64,000 nt of DNA, taken from the NCBI GenBank assembly GCA_011170285.1, contig DUEE01000016.1, positions 1-64,000 of the forward strand. The letters are read 5' to 3'. This document shows positions 16,458 to 24,686 of the stretch, piece by piece (positions within the stretch are counted from its first letter, which is position 1; each line of letters starts with the position of its first letter). This stretch comes from Dehalococcoidia bacterium (GTDB taxonomy: Bacteria > Chloroflexota > Dehalococcoidia > Dehalococcoidales > W498). Made by a program: the position numbers and the translations under genes. Below the pieces are notes generated by a model. That model had not been told where the DNA came from, ran no database searches, and worked only from the letters and a program-made list of their open reading frames with translations.

Positions 16458-17507
16458 GTGGAAGTTCTAGTTGAAACTAGGAATTTAAAAACACACTTTC
16501 CCATTTTGAGGGGAATGCTTAAAAGACCAGCAGGTGCAGTTAGGGCGGTTGATGGCATAAATCTGGCTATTCAACGAGGTCAGTGGATGGGTCTGGTTGG
16601 AGAGTCAGGCTGTGGTAAGACAACCTTGGGGAAGACCATCCTTCGCTTGTTGATGCCTACATCTGGACATATATACTTTGATGTCCCTGGCGAGATTAAA
16701 GCCGAAATAGACTTGTTGGAATATTCGGCAACCAATCCAAGAAGGTTGCAAGCTCTGAGGCAAGAGTATGACCTGGCTATGAATTCTGGTAACAAACTCA
16801 AGGCTTTTAGAAAAAAGATGCAACTTGTCCACCAGGATCCTTATACTTCTCTCAATCCCAGGATGAAGGTCGAAAATATTGTGGGTGAACCATTGGTAGT
16901 GCATAAGCTTTTGTCAGGAAGACAGGCAAGAGATAGGGTGGCTGAGATTTTGTTTATGGTCGGACTTACTGATAAGCATATGGATCGCTATCCTCACCAG
17001 CTTAGTGGTGGGCAGAGGCAACGGATAGCTATTGCCCGAGCTTTAGCCACAAATCCCAACTTTATCGTATTTGATGAACCAACCTCGGCACTGGATGTAT
17101 CGGTACAAGCACAAATACTCAATTTACTAAAGCAACTTAAAAGAGAACAACAGCTAACTTATTTGTACATTACCCACGACCTCAGTGTTGCCGAGAGTGT
17201 TTGTGATGGAATTGTTGTTATGTACCTGGGAAAGGTGGTAGAAGTAGGTAACCCAGTCGAGCTATTCTGTGTTCCCAAGCATCCCTATTCCCAAGCTTTA
17301 GTTCTATCAACCCCCATAGCTGACCCTCAAAGGAAACGTGGTAGGATTGTACTACCAGGAGAAGTGCCTAGTCCAGCCCAACCACCCTCCGGCTGTAGAT
17401 TTCATCCAAGATGTGTCCGAGCGACTGAGGAGTGTAAGCAGGTGGAGCCGGTACTAGAGTCAGTAGGGGAAACAAGTTTGGTCGCTTGCTGGCACCCCCT
17501 GAACTAA
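16458..17507 (+). CDS. dppF: Peptide ABC transporter ATPase (DppF-like)
   Basis: A 349-residue second ATPase, starting from GTG 16458. Walker A is GESGCGKT, the Q-loop is LVHQDPYTSLNPRM, the signature is LSGGQRQR, Walker B is FIVFDEPTSALD and the C-terminal motif is PPSGCRFHPRC. Between Walker A and the Q-loop there is an extra charged segment of about 35-40 residues (around 80-115, including ATNPRRLQALRQEYD). It closes the importer operon; a short intergenic gap follows before a convergent gene. Confidence 0.92.
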   Translation: MEVLVETRNLKTHFPILRGMLKRPAGAVRAVDGINLAIQRGQWMGLVGESGCGKTTLGKTILRLLMPTSGHIYFDVPGEIKAEIDLLEYSATNPRRLQALRQEYDLAMNSGNKLKAFRKKMQLVHQDPYTSLNPRMKVENIVGEPLVVHKLLSGRQARDRVAEILFMVGLTDKHMDRYPHQLSGGQRQRIAIARALATNPNFIVFDEPTSALDVSVQAQILNLLKQLKREQQLTYLYITHDLSVAESVCDGIVVMYLGKVVEVGNPVELFCVPKHPYSQALVLSTPIADPQRKRGRIVLPGEVPSPAQPPSGCRFHPRCVRATEECKQVEPVLESVGETSLVACWHPLN

Positions 17508-17582
17508 AGGCTCTTAATCTCTGCTCATTCATTGAAATGCTTAAATGAGCAATGATATAGTTGCAGACGAAAAACTTCCCGG

Positions 17583-18176
17583 CTATAAATTTACCCCGAT
17601 GAGAATAGTCCCCAATCCCCATTGATCAAGCCCTTCAAAATAGGTATTCTTCAGAAAGATATCAGTGGGAGTGGTGGGGATAGCGTACATAATGGAACGA
17701 TATGAAAAATCGCTTTCTTCCAGAACACGCCATTCTGCCGGGAAGGACGGAATCTCAAAATGGCAGAGCTTTTTCATGATATCCTGAGGGAAAGATATCT
17801 TGTCTTTGTAAACAACAAAATTCTTATGTATAAACCAGACATTTTCCTTTTTGGACAGCCTGGCGATAGTTTCCTCATCCGAAACCGCTTCGCCCACCAC
17901 CACCTCACCCTTTTTTAAAGTCATGTAGGTACCACCTCCCCCATGAAACTCCTCGTCCATTAGCGCCACATATACCAAATCAAAGGTCAATACTTCCCTT
18001 ACCCCAACACTAATAACCATACCCAGACCCATCAATGATTGCTTTTCGGCATCCGATTCAATGTTGATGACCTCCTGCTTATCTTTTTCGGAAAGAGGGC
18101 TGACATCCACAATTCCCTTCACCTTTTTAAAACATTGTATCATCAGAGTATCTACCTTCACCCTGTCAATGCTCAT
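17583..18176 (-). CDS. Hypothetical protein, 197 aa
   Basis: A complete frame with GGGAGGACAA directly before the ATG. I recognise no family. The N-terminal half is acidic and mixed (SEKDKQEVINIESDAEKQ); the middle has a glycine run in EEFHGGGGTYMTLKKGEVVV; the C-terminus is FEGLDQWGLGTILIGVNL. No signal peptide or membrane segment is visible, so it is probably cytoplasmic. It is last in a minus-strand run that starts at the leader near 19.9 kb, so it may belong to the molybdopterin-related group. Confidence 0.65.
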   Translation of the reverse strand: MSIDRVKVDTLMIQCFKKVKGIVDVSPLSEKDKQEVINIESDAEKQSLMGLGMVISVGVREVLTFDLVYVALMDEEFHGGGGTYMTLKKGEVVVGEAVSDEETIARLSKKENVWFIHKNFVVYKDKISFPQDIMKKLCHFEIPSFPAEWRVLEESDFSYRSIMYAIPTTPTDIFLKNTYFEGLDQWGLGTILIGVNL

Positions 18177-18204
18177 TTGTCCTCCCTACCGATGAACATC
18201 TACT

Positions 18205-18555
18205 TTATTGATTGGACTTAGCTTCTGAAGTAAGCCGTTTAATCAGGTCTAAGACTTCTAAGCTACATACCCTTTCACATCTCATACGAGCCACCCCATC
18301 ACACAGAGCCAAATCAATAACGATGATATCGTCCTCCCTATGGAAGGAGCATCCTCAGAGTGCCTCTCAATACATCGCCACAGCCAATGTAGTCCTTAAA
18401 AAATATTTCTTTTCGTTCTTGATGTTAGGAATAATCTTCAGCCCCTTGACCCCTAAGTTTGGTATGTCACTCTTCACGGTCTTGATATGGTTTTCAATGA
18501 TATACGGGATGGAGGGGAGTACGCAATATCTTAGAAAACGAACCCAATGCCCCAA
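18205..18555 (-). pseudogene. Interrupted gene: one frame broken by two in-frame TGA codons
   Basis: One continuous minus-strand frame from 18555 to TAA 18205-18207 reads as ordinary protein throughout, except for TGA at 18369-18367 and again at 18357-18355, three codons apart. Before the first TGA it reads SDIPNLGVKGLKIIPNIKNE and ends TTLAVAMY; after the second it reads GCSFHREDDIIVIDLAL and MRCERVCSLEVLDLIKRL. Protein-like sequence on both sides suggests a recent pseudogene, a sequencing error, or TGA recoding. Its 5' end overlaps the membrane-protein gene upstream by 25 bp. No family recognised. Confidence 0.5.
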
Positions 18556-19133
18556 AGGATGAGGGTGAGAAGTACTGACCCTATTAATACAGGGGTAGGT
18601 CTCGCTTTAGACAGGGTCATTAATGGCTTACCCAATTTGTAGCCTAAGGGAACAAAAAGCAAAGCTCCTACTGCAATCAGGCTTCCATTTACACCAATGT
18701 AGTCCAAGACCTTGGGTAATCCTACACTAGCCCAGTATTCATATTGAATAATATAGGTCATAGTAACTGAAAACAGGGCAGTGGCAAGGTAGGCTGAGCT
18801 AATCCCGGCTAATCCCTGCCATTTTGTTTTTTCCCACCGGGCGCCTAATAAACTGACCACAACATCAAATGAAACACCGATTAGAAATATCGCCCAAAGG
18901 TGGCAGTAAAAGTGACCGGCAGTAGCCATCCTGAATAGCAGCGCCACAGTGCCGATGGCAGTTGATGACCCTGGTGTCTTAACCAAGAACCGGGCCGCTG
19001 CCAGCACAGCCAAGCCCAAAATGGTGGGGATTACCGAGCTATGAGGAATATTCAAATACACGCTGGCAATGATCTCCATGCACCCCCACAGGGAACCAAA
19101 AACTAGAATGGTTAACAATATCTTTTTTTTCAT
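18531..19133 (-). CDS. Multi-pass membrane protein, 200 aa (unknown)
   Basis: A polytopic membrane protein with about six hydrophobic segments, beginning MKKKILLTILVFGSLWGCME and ending LIGSVLLTLILWGIGFVF. Its size and helix pattern resemble S components of ECF transporters, but I cannot name the ligand and no energising ATPase is adjacent. It follows a molybdopterin-oxidoreductase-like lipoprotein gene in the same direction, 57 bp away, suggesting a shared transcript and possibly a membrane partner. The start is ATG 19133, after a weak purine-rich region. Confidence 0.7.
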   Translation of the reverse strand: MKKKILLTILVFGSLWGCMEIIASVYLNIPHSSVIPTILGLAVLAAARFLVKTPGSSTAIGTVALLFRMATAGHFYCHLWAIFLIGVSFDVVVSLLGARWEKTKWQGLAGISSAYLATALFSVTMTYIIQYEYWASVGLPKVLDYIGVNGSLIAVGALLFVPLGYKLGKPLMTLSKARPTPVLIGSVLLTLILWGIGFVF

Positions 19134-19190
19134 CTATTATCATCCTCCACTTTAATTAGTGAGCGCTGAACAAGGGAAGTAATCTATAAA

Positions 19191-19718
19191 TTACTCAGGT
19201 AAGTCAAGGTGGATTTCTACCACTTGTTTCACCCTTTGCCCCTTGCTTAATTCGGGACCAACTAATCGTAACGGCCCCCCTTGGCCAATGGGCTGCCCAT
19301 CTACCTCATTGGCTAGTATAATATTATTGTTTGTGGTAATAGTCTGGCTGCTAAAGGTAACGCTATACCCATCAGAGGATATTACTATGATGTCGTAACC
19401 ATTATTAGCTAACTCGTCATTAAAAGCGCCTTCGCCATGCTCTACTTCATCATCAACCTTGCCGCATAATATCCACAGTGGGATACCTGAATAGGTGTGG
19501 ATTGACCCCTGATCATCTTCGAGTCTACGCTCAACCCCGTGGCAAGCGGGGGCAGCGCCCTCCTCAAACTCTTCTTGAGTGAGGGTTTCAATTGAGGCAC
19601 CGCTCAGCTTGAGAGACCATTCTGTACCTACTGGTGGCGCTTCAGCACAGGCAGCCATTAATGCTACCATTAAAGCCGTTACCAGAGTTATTAAAGTTAT
19701 TTTAGTTATTGACTTAAT
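19191..19718 (-). CDS. Small molybdopterin-oxidoreductase-like lipoprotein, probable ATT start
   Basis: The mature part (GTEWSLKLSG, TLTQEEFEEG, HTYSGIPLWILCGKVDD, IILANEVDGQPIG) matches the short sulfite-oxidase-like molybdopterin-binding fold. The only in-frame ATG at 19670 would leave an eight-residue leader before Cys. Extending upstream to an ATT at 19718, 9 bp after AGGAGG, yields a normal lipoprotein signal, IKSITKITLITLVTALMVAL then MAAC. The protein would have 175 residues. It probably sits on the outer face of the membrane. It lies behind a structured leader with a terminator, and the neighbouring genes make molybdenum cofactor. Whether it truly binds cofactor is unproven. Confidence 0.6.
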   Translation of the reverse strand: MKSITKITLITLVTALMVALMAACAEAPPVGTEWSLKLSGASIETLTQEEFEEGAAPACHGVERRLEDDQGSIHTYSGIPLWILCGKVDDEVEHGEGAFNDELANNGYDIIVISSDGYSVTFSSQTITTNNNIILANEVDGQPIGQGGPLRLVGPELSKGQRVKQVVEIHLDLPE

Positions 19719-19946
19719 GGCGAACTCCCTCCTTCATTTGTTTTTAAGCATAAAAAGAGCACACCCAGGAGGATGCGCTCAGTGACAGATACGGTCACAT
19801 ATTGCCCCCCTTTCCAAACACGGGAGGAATAGCAATTTCCTGCCATTCCCTTCAGTTTGCTACAGTAAACAAACTGTCGGTTGCCGACCATGGATTACTC
19901 TTTAGGTGCAGCAACTCGGAGGAATCTTTATTCTTGTGTAAAACTC
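19719..19946 (-). promoter_or_regulatory. Structured 5' leader, candidate riboswitch/attenuator (possibly Moco type)
   Basis: The leader RNA contains four consecutive hairpins before a terminator: GTCGG/CCGAC (19876-19888), CAGTTTG/CAAACTG (19853-19876), a 9-bp GGAATGGCA/TGCTATTCC stem with one G-U (19826-19849), and GTGAC/GTCAC (19782-19798). The terminator at 19752-19780 lies 34 nt before the ATT start. This is the architecture of a transcription-terminating riboswitch. The downstream gene and neighbouring mobA, mobB and formate dehydrogenase genes make a molybdenum- or tungsten-cofactor ligand plausible, but I could not match the Moco consensus base by base. Confidence 0.5.
19752..19780 (-). 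terminator. Intrinsic terminator at the end of the structured leader
   Basis: On the minus strand GAGCGCA (19780-19774) pairs with TGTGCTC (19763-19757), seven pairs with one G-U, followed at once by TTTTT (19756-19752). It lies between a promoter-leader and the gene start, so it most likely acts as a regulated attenuator rather than an end-of-operon terminator. Confidence 0.65.
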
Positions 19947-19952
19947 GCCGTC

Positions 19953-19981
19953 ATTTTACCAGAACCAAGTGTGAAGTTCAA
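19953..19981 (-). promoter_or_regulatory. Sigma-70-type promoter of the structured leader
   Basis: TTGAAC (19981-19976), a 17-bp spacer, then TAAAAT (19958-19953) on the minus strand. Transcription would start near 19946 and enter the hairpin-rich leader. Confidence 0.6.
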
Positions 19982-20031
19982 GAGAATATATTCAGTGACA
20001 GCCACAATCATTGGTTCCCTTCTTTGAGAGA

Positions 20032-20727
20032 CTACACAACCTCTTCACCATTCTTGATTATTATCTCAATTTGTTTTAATTCTTCATCCTGTCTCCGAAG
20101 AGTAGCTATTATCCCCAGAATCACATTCTTAAAAACGCCCTGTACATAGATATTCAGCGGAACTGGCTTCTTATTGATGACAAGTGTAACTGATGTTTCC
20201 ATACTGTCCTCCTGATTAAAAAGTTGCTCAATGAAGTCGGCAATACCAGACACATCATCGGGTTTAAATATAGGCTTTTCTACTTCTACCTCAAAGTCGC
20301 TTACCAAAGCTAGAATATCATCTTGCGGATAGGGGACCTGCTCACTAACCCCTTTCCTGAGCACAACTACCTTATCTACTCCTTTCTCCTTGCCAAACCC
20401 CTCACCAAACACGATATCAAAGTTATAAAAGTAGCTCTGGGCAATATCTCTTAGTGGGGGAATATGCTCTGTCTTCTCAATGAGACCAATCCGACCAGGG
20501 GATGCAAGAAATATTCCCTTCGCTCCCGCTTCCGTGAACCGCCAAGAGTCCTTTCCCTCCACATCCAAGTCGAATCCATGAGGACAGTACTTTACAGCGG
20601 CGACTGTACACTTTCTCTTACTGAATTCCCTGAGCAATTTCTCTATCAGTGTAGTCTTACCAGCCCCCGAGTTTCCCACAACAGAAACTAATAATGGACT
20701 AGGTCTGTTCATAGCCACAATCGTCAA
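20032..20727 (-). CDS. mobB: Molybdopterin-guanine dinucleotide biosynthesis protein B
   Basis: A 231-residue GTP-binding protein with P-loop GNSGAGKTTLIEKLL near residue 17 and the MobB motif VAAVKYCPHGFDLDVEGKDS. MobB assists MobA in attaching GMP to molybdopterin. The family core ends near residue 170; the remaining 60 residues (VTLVINKKPVPLNIYVQGVF then KNVILGIIATLRR) form an extra C-terminal domain of unknown role. It lies 41 bp after mobA in the operon that also contains formate dehydrogenase, and the two are almost certainly co-transcribed. Confidence 0.9.
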   Translation of the reverse strand: MTIVAMNRPSPLLVSVVGNSGAGKTTLIEKLLREFSKRKCTVAAVKYCPHGFDLDVEGKDSWRFTEAGAKGIFLASPGRIGLIEKTEHIPPLRDIAQSYFYNFDIVFGEGFGKEKGVDKVVVLRKGVSEQVPYPQDDILALVSDFEVEVEKPIFKPDDVSGIADFIEQLFNQEDSMETSVTLVINKKPVPLNIYVQGVFKNVILGIIATLRRQDEELKQIEIIIKNGEEVV

Positions 20728-20768
20728 AAGATACCACTAAATAAATAGATTGGTCAAATTGGGTTACC

Positions 20769-21368
20769 CTATCTGGTCTCCACAGCAAGCATAGTAGCTA
20801 GCTCCAGGTCTGATTGACAATTTATGTTGATAAAGCTTAAAAGCTGAGGGTCAAACCTCTGGCATTCTGCCTGTTCAACATATCTAACGCGAACTGTATC
20901 AAGGACTCGGCTAACTTCCAACTGGTCATGCTCCAATAGTGCTTTCATACTACCTAGGCAACTCTTAGAATAAATGGCATGGAGTGGTTCGACCTTTCCC
21001 TTTCCCAATTTGGGGACAACTGCATCAAAGTCTTGTGATAATTCAATCATATAGCACAGTAGTTCAATATTTAGAAAGGGCATATCACAAGCGACAACAA
21101 GGCTATGTGAAGACTCAGCAGCTAGCAAGCCGGTATATATCCCCACCAGGGGTCCTTTACCGGGATAAAGGTCTACCAGCACTTCTGCCTCGCCAGCGGC
21201 GGGAAGGTTAATCTGTTCCCGGGAGGTTACTATCAGGATTCGGAGGCTCACTGATTTGAGCTGATCTATAACCCGCTCAATCAGGCTTTGGCCGTTAATG
21301 GTCTCCAGGTATTTGTTCCTACCAAGCCGCAGGCTTTTGCCACCAGCAAGGACAATTGAGGTGATCAT
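20769..21368 (-). CDS. mobA: Molybdenum cofactor guanylyltransferase
   Basis: A 199-residue nucleotidyltransferase that adds GMP to molybdopterin to form MGD, the cofactor used by formate dehydrogenases. The N-terminal signature is LAGGKSLRLGRNKYL; the metal-binding region includes VACDMPFLN and the substrate loop is PLHAIYSK. It follows fdhB by 76 bp and is followed by mobB, so the cofactor is made next to the enzyme that uses it. Confidence 0.92.
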   Translation of the reverse strand: MITSIVLAGGKSLRLGRNKYLETINGQSLIERVIDQLKSVSLRILIVTSREQINLPAAGEAEVLVDLYPGKGPLVGIYTGLLAAESSHSLVVACDMPFLNIELLCYMIELSQDFDAVVPKLGKGKVEPLHAIYSKSCLGSMKALLEHDQLEVSRVLDTVRVRYVEQAECQRFDPQLLSFININCQSDLELATMLAVETR

Positions 21369-21444
21369 CTAATATACCTAGTTCACTTACTGCTTTATCT
21401 GAGGAAAACTCTGTCAAAAGTTTAGACGCTGCCTATGTCTAGAA

Positions 21445-22659
21445 CTAGAGGGCGACTTCAACACTGCTGAGACTCAATTCTTGGTCGGTGACTGTCCTCA
21501 ATGGAGGAAGTTCACTTACATCCATTCCAGGCTCATACTTGAAGATGCCAGCTAGTTCCCTATTAAGCATGAATATCAGGCGGGAAAGGGGGAGCTCCAT
21601 AGGGCAAACATCTTGGCACTGCCCACAATTAACACATGAGTCCATAACATGGGTGATCCTTACCATGGGGAACATAGTGTCAGGCGGTACTTCCCCGGGA
21701 GGCACAAAGCCTCTATCTGCCTCTAAGACACAATCCTTGCAGTAGCATATGGGACAGGCATCACGGCACCCGTAGCATTTGATACAGCGGCTGAATTGAG
21801 TAGACCAGTAATTGAACCTTTCATCACCACTCATTTCTGTGAGGCTGGCAAAATCCTTCTCCTGCCATTGCCGTGCCAGTTCTATTGCTGCCTCATCCTT
21901 CTTCCTTACGGTTTCTATGGCATCGCTACTTGGTTGTTCTACCTTAATCTTACCAGCTTCAATTGCTTCCTTAATGAAGTCACTCCCCTTTTCCGAGCAA
22001 ACCTCAATGAAGGTTTTATTCTTGTCTGTAGTTCCCCATTTGCCGCAGGCAATATCGGCCATAATCGGGATATTGGTCTCACATCTACGGCAATTCTCCC
22101 GCCTCCCATATCCTCGCTCCTCAAGTTCGGTCAGGTCCTTTTCCTTTTCTGTTCCATCCTTTAACCTGATTGTTAATTTATTATCTTCAATGTCTTCAGC
22201 AACGACATCAGCCGGGTCTGCTTCAAATTCAGTTTTAATCATCGTCTTGGCTTTTGTGGGAGACAGAGTACCGGTACAGTTCAAACCGATAAGGAGCAAG
22301 TTATCGAGATTAATCTGGATTCTCTTGGTGAGTTCAATAATTGCCTTAGCATCACAAGGCTTAACGGTAACGGCTACTTTCAAGTCAGAGGCACCATCAA
22401 GATATTCCTTGAGAAAGCGTGAGATATTAGGTGAGGCACAATGCAATGCTCCTGCGGTTTCTATAACTTCCTCCGGTTCAGTTATTAGGACGGGTACACC
22501 ATCGTACCTGTTGCCATCCCTTGCTTTTATGGCAAGCACAGCGTCCACCCTCCCACTCTCCAGAGCAAACTTAAGCAGAGAAGTAACCGCTCCGCCGTAC
22601 TCGGCTTTTTCTAGTATCTCCTTATCTGATGAACGAGCGATATACATATCTCCCTTCAT
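21445..22659 (-). CDS. fdhB: Formate dehydrogenase beta subunit, FrhB/FdhB type with ferredoxin domain
   Basis: A 404-residue protein of the coenzyme F420 hydrogenase/dehydrogenase beta family. The N-terminal two thirds show the FrhB fold with PCDAKAIIELTKR, GLNCTGT and the cysteine loop NCRRCETNIPIMADIACG. The C-terminal third carries two ferredoxin-like clusters, CIKCYGCRDACPICYC and CVNCGQCQDVCPMELP. It should pass electrons between FdhA and an electron carrier, perhaps via flavin, in the cytoplasm. The ATG overlaps the stop of fdhA (ATGA). Whether this organism uses F420 or another carrier cannot be told from the sequence. Confidence 0.88.
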   Translation of the reverse strand: MKGDMYIARSSDKEILEKAEYGGAVTSLLKFALESGRVDAVLAIKARDGNRYDGVPVLITEPEEVIETAGALHCASPNISRFLKEYLDGASDLKVAVTVKPCDAKAIIELTKRIQINLDNLLLIGLNCTGTLSPTKAKTMIKTEFEADPADVVAEDIEDNKLTIRLKDGTEKEKDLTELEERGYGRRENCRRCETNIPIMADIACGKWGTTDKNKTFIEVCSEKGSDFIKEAIEAGKIKVEQPSSDAIETVRKKDEAAIELARQWQEKDFASLTEMSGDERFNYWSTQFSRCIKCYGCRDACPICYCKDCVLEADRGFVPPGEVPPDTMFPMVRITHVMDSCVNCGQCQDVCPMELPLSRLIFMLNRELAGIFKYEPGMDVSELPPLRTVTDQELSLSSVEVAL

Positions 22660-24686
22660 TGTTTCACCTCCATCTTAACAGCACATACTTTGGTTTCAGC
22701 ACACTTGGCTTTGGGGTCTAAGGTTGAGATTGTTAACACATTGGCAAGGGAATCCGGAAAGTGAAAGGGAACAAAAAGCAGACCGGGCGGTACCTCATCG
22801 GTTACCTTAGCTTCAGCTTCTATACTACCCCGTCTTGTCTCCAGAGTAACCACATCCTTGTCTTTGACCCCTGCCTTAATAGCATCTTCAGGATTGACTT
22901 CAACAAAGCTCCGAGGAACTTCATCAAGTAGCTTTGGGGTTCTTCGGGACATTGCCCCGGTGTGGTAATGGAAGATACTTCTGCCTGTAGTCAGGATATA
23001 TGGATATTCGTCATCGGGTAACTCAGCCGGGGACTTATAATCTACCGCCTGGAAATGCCCTAATCCATCAGGAGTGCCAAATTTCTCTAAAAACATGGTT
23101 GGTGTTCCCGGGTGGTCCTCTGAAGGGCAGGGCCAGTGGATTCCTCCTACCGTATTCTTCAGCCGTTCGTATGTTATCCCTTTATACTGGGGAACACAAC
23201 TTCTCATCTCATCAAATATCTCCCCAGATGAGGTGAAGTTAAATTTATCCTGGTAGCCCATCCTCTCGGCTAACTGGCATATAATCTGCCAGTCAGGCTT
23301 GGCTTCACCGGGAGGGTCAATAACCTTGTCTATCTTCTGCACCCGTCTATCTATCCAGGTGTGGGTAGCCTCCCTCTCCACCCAGGTAGCTGCTGGTAGT
23401 ACCACATGGGCAAGCTTGCTTATCTCAGTAGGGAATATGTCCTGAACCACGAGGAAACTGTCCTTTTCTAAAGCCTTCTTAACATTATTAACATCGGGTA
23501 TAACCATCATCGGGTCTGCACCGACAACATAGAGGTAGGGGCAGTTATATAGCATTTCTATATAGGTAATCCCAGGCTTCGCCGGCAGGTTGCTCACTTG
23601 CCATGCCTCTTCGAAGAACTTTGCCGATTCCTCACCAACACGCTTAAACCCGGGGTAGAAAACACACAAGCAGCCCATATCTCCGCTGCCCTCACCGTTT
23701 ATCTGCCCTCTCATTGAGTTAATTCCACTCCCTGGTTTACCAGTATGTCCGCAGAGAAGGGCTAAGTTAGCGTGATTCCTGACATTGTCGGTGCCAACAT
23801 AATGCTGGGACATACCCTGGTCATAGAGAATGCATGCCCTCTCTGCCTTGGCATAGGTGATTGCCGCCTCTTTAATCTTCTCCAGCGGAACACCAGTAAT
23901 CTTCTCTGCCTCATTTAGGTCTACCTTGGATAGAGAATCGCGTAGTTCATCGAACCCGGCAGTTTTAGACGCAATAAATTCCTTATTCTCCAGCCCCTCA
24001 TCTAGGATAATTTTCATCATGGCATTTATCAGGGCGGCATCAGTGCCTGATTTCAATGGGAGGTGGATATCAGCTAGATATCTTGCCGTGGCCGTCTTCC
24101 TGGGGTCGGTATAAATAACCTTGGCTCCTTTGGCTTTGGCGCGGAGTACCCTCCGCGTTATCATAGGAAAGGTCTCTTGTATATTAACTCCGGCAAGGAA
24201 GAAGCAGTCGGCAAGCTCAATTTCAGGTTGAGAGGTATGCATTGCTCCTGAGCCCATGGCAGGAATTAGGGCTGCCGCGGCTGGAGAGTGGCACAATCTA
24301 CCGCAGTATTCCACATTATTAGTGCCCATCACCACCCGAGTAAATTTCTGCATCACATAAGCATCCTCATTGCTGTTTCTACACGAGGCAATAAAGCCAA
24401 ACTTTTCCGGGGTAGCTTCCTTCAGCTTGGAAGCGATAAGATCAAGCGCTTCATCCCAAGAGGTTTCCTGAAGGTCGCCGTTCTTTCTCACCAGTGGCAT
24501 CTTTAGCCTGTCTTCACTGTAGATGAAATCGTAGGCATTCTTCCCCTTGGGACAGTTTGTTCCCTCGTTTACTGGGTGCTCTTTCCACGGCTCCTGCCCG
24601 ATTATCTTCCCGTCTTTGGTGATCAGGTAGATGCCACAACCACAAGCGCAGTAGGGACATATGGTGGGTACATACTCAATGCTCAT
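22656..24686 (-). CDS. fdhA: Formate dehydrogenase alpha subunit (Mo/W-bisPGD, cysteine type)
   Basis: A 676-residue molybdopterin oxidoreductase. The N-terminal [4Fe-4S] motif is CPYCACGCGI...CPKGK. The active-site region is NNVEYCGRLCHSPA, with cysteine where some enzymes use selenocysteine. The C-terminal dinucleotide-binding domain includes ILTTGRSIFHYHTGAMSRRT. It interconverts formate and CO2. I place the start at ATG 24686 because AGGAGGCGAA precedes it; the frame extends to 24716. The start overlaps the end of the mvhD-like gene by 11 bp and the end overlaps fdhB, so the three are translationally coupled. Confidence 0.92.
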   Translation of the reverse strand: MSIEYVPTICPYCACGCGIYLITKDGKIIGQEPWKEHPVNEGTNCPKGKNAYDFIYSEDRLKMPLVRKNGDLQETSWDEALDLIASKLKEATPEKFGFIASCRNSNEDAYVMQKFTRVVMGTNNVEYCGRLCHSPAAAALIPAMGSGAMHTSQPEIELADCFFLAGVNIQETFPMITRRVLRAKAKGAKVIYTDPRKTATARYLADIHLPLKSGTDAALINAMMKIILDEGLENKEFIASKTAGFDELRDSLSKVDLNEAEKITGVPLEKIKEAAITYAKAERACILYDQGMSQHYVGTDNVRNHANLALLCGHTGKPGSGINSMRGQINGEGSGDMGCLCVFYPGFKRVGEESAKFFEEAWQVSNLPAKPGITYIEMLYNCPYLYVVGADPMMVIPDVNNVKKALEKDSFLVVQDIFPTEISKLAHVVLPAATWVEREATHTWIDRRVQKIDKVIDPPGEAKPDWQIICQLAERMGYQDKFNFTSSGEIFDEMRSCVPQYKGITYERLKNTVGGIHWPCPSEDHPGTPTMFLEKFGTPDGLGHFQAVDYKSPAELPDDEYPYILTTGRSIFHYHTGAMSRRTPKLLDEVPRSFVEVNPEDAIKAGVKDKDVVTLETRRGSIEAEAKVTDEVPPGLLFVPFHFPDSLANVLTISTLDPKAKCAETKVCAVKMEVKQ

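Noticed and set aside
18212-18562. Plus-strand frame of 116 codons.
   Set aside because: It is the shadow of the minus-strand interrupted gene, which reads as protein in both halves; the plus frame has no ribosome binding site.
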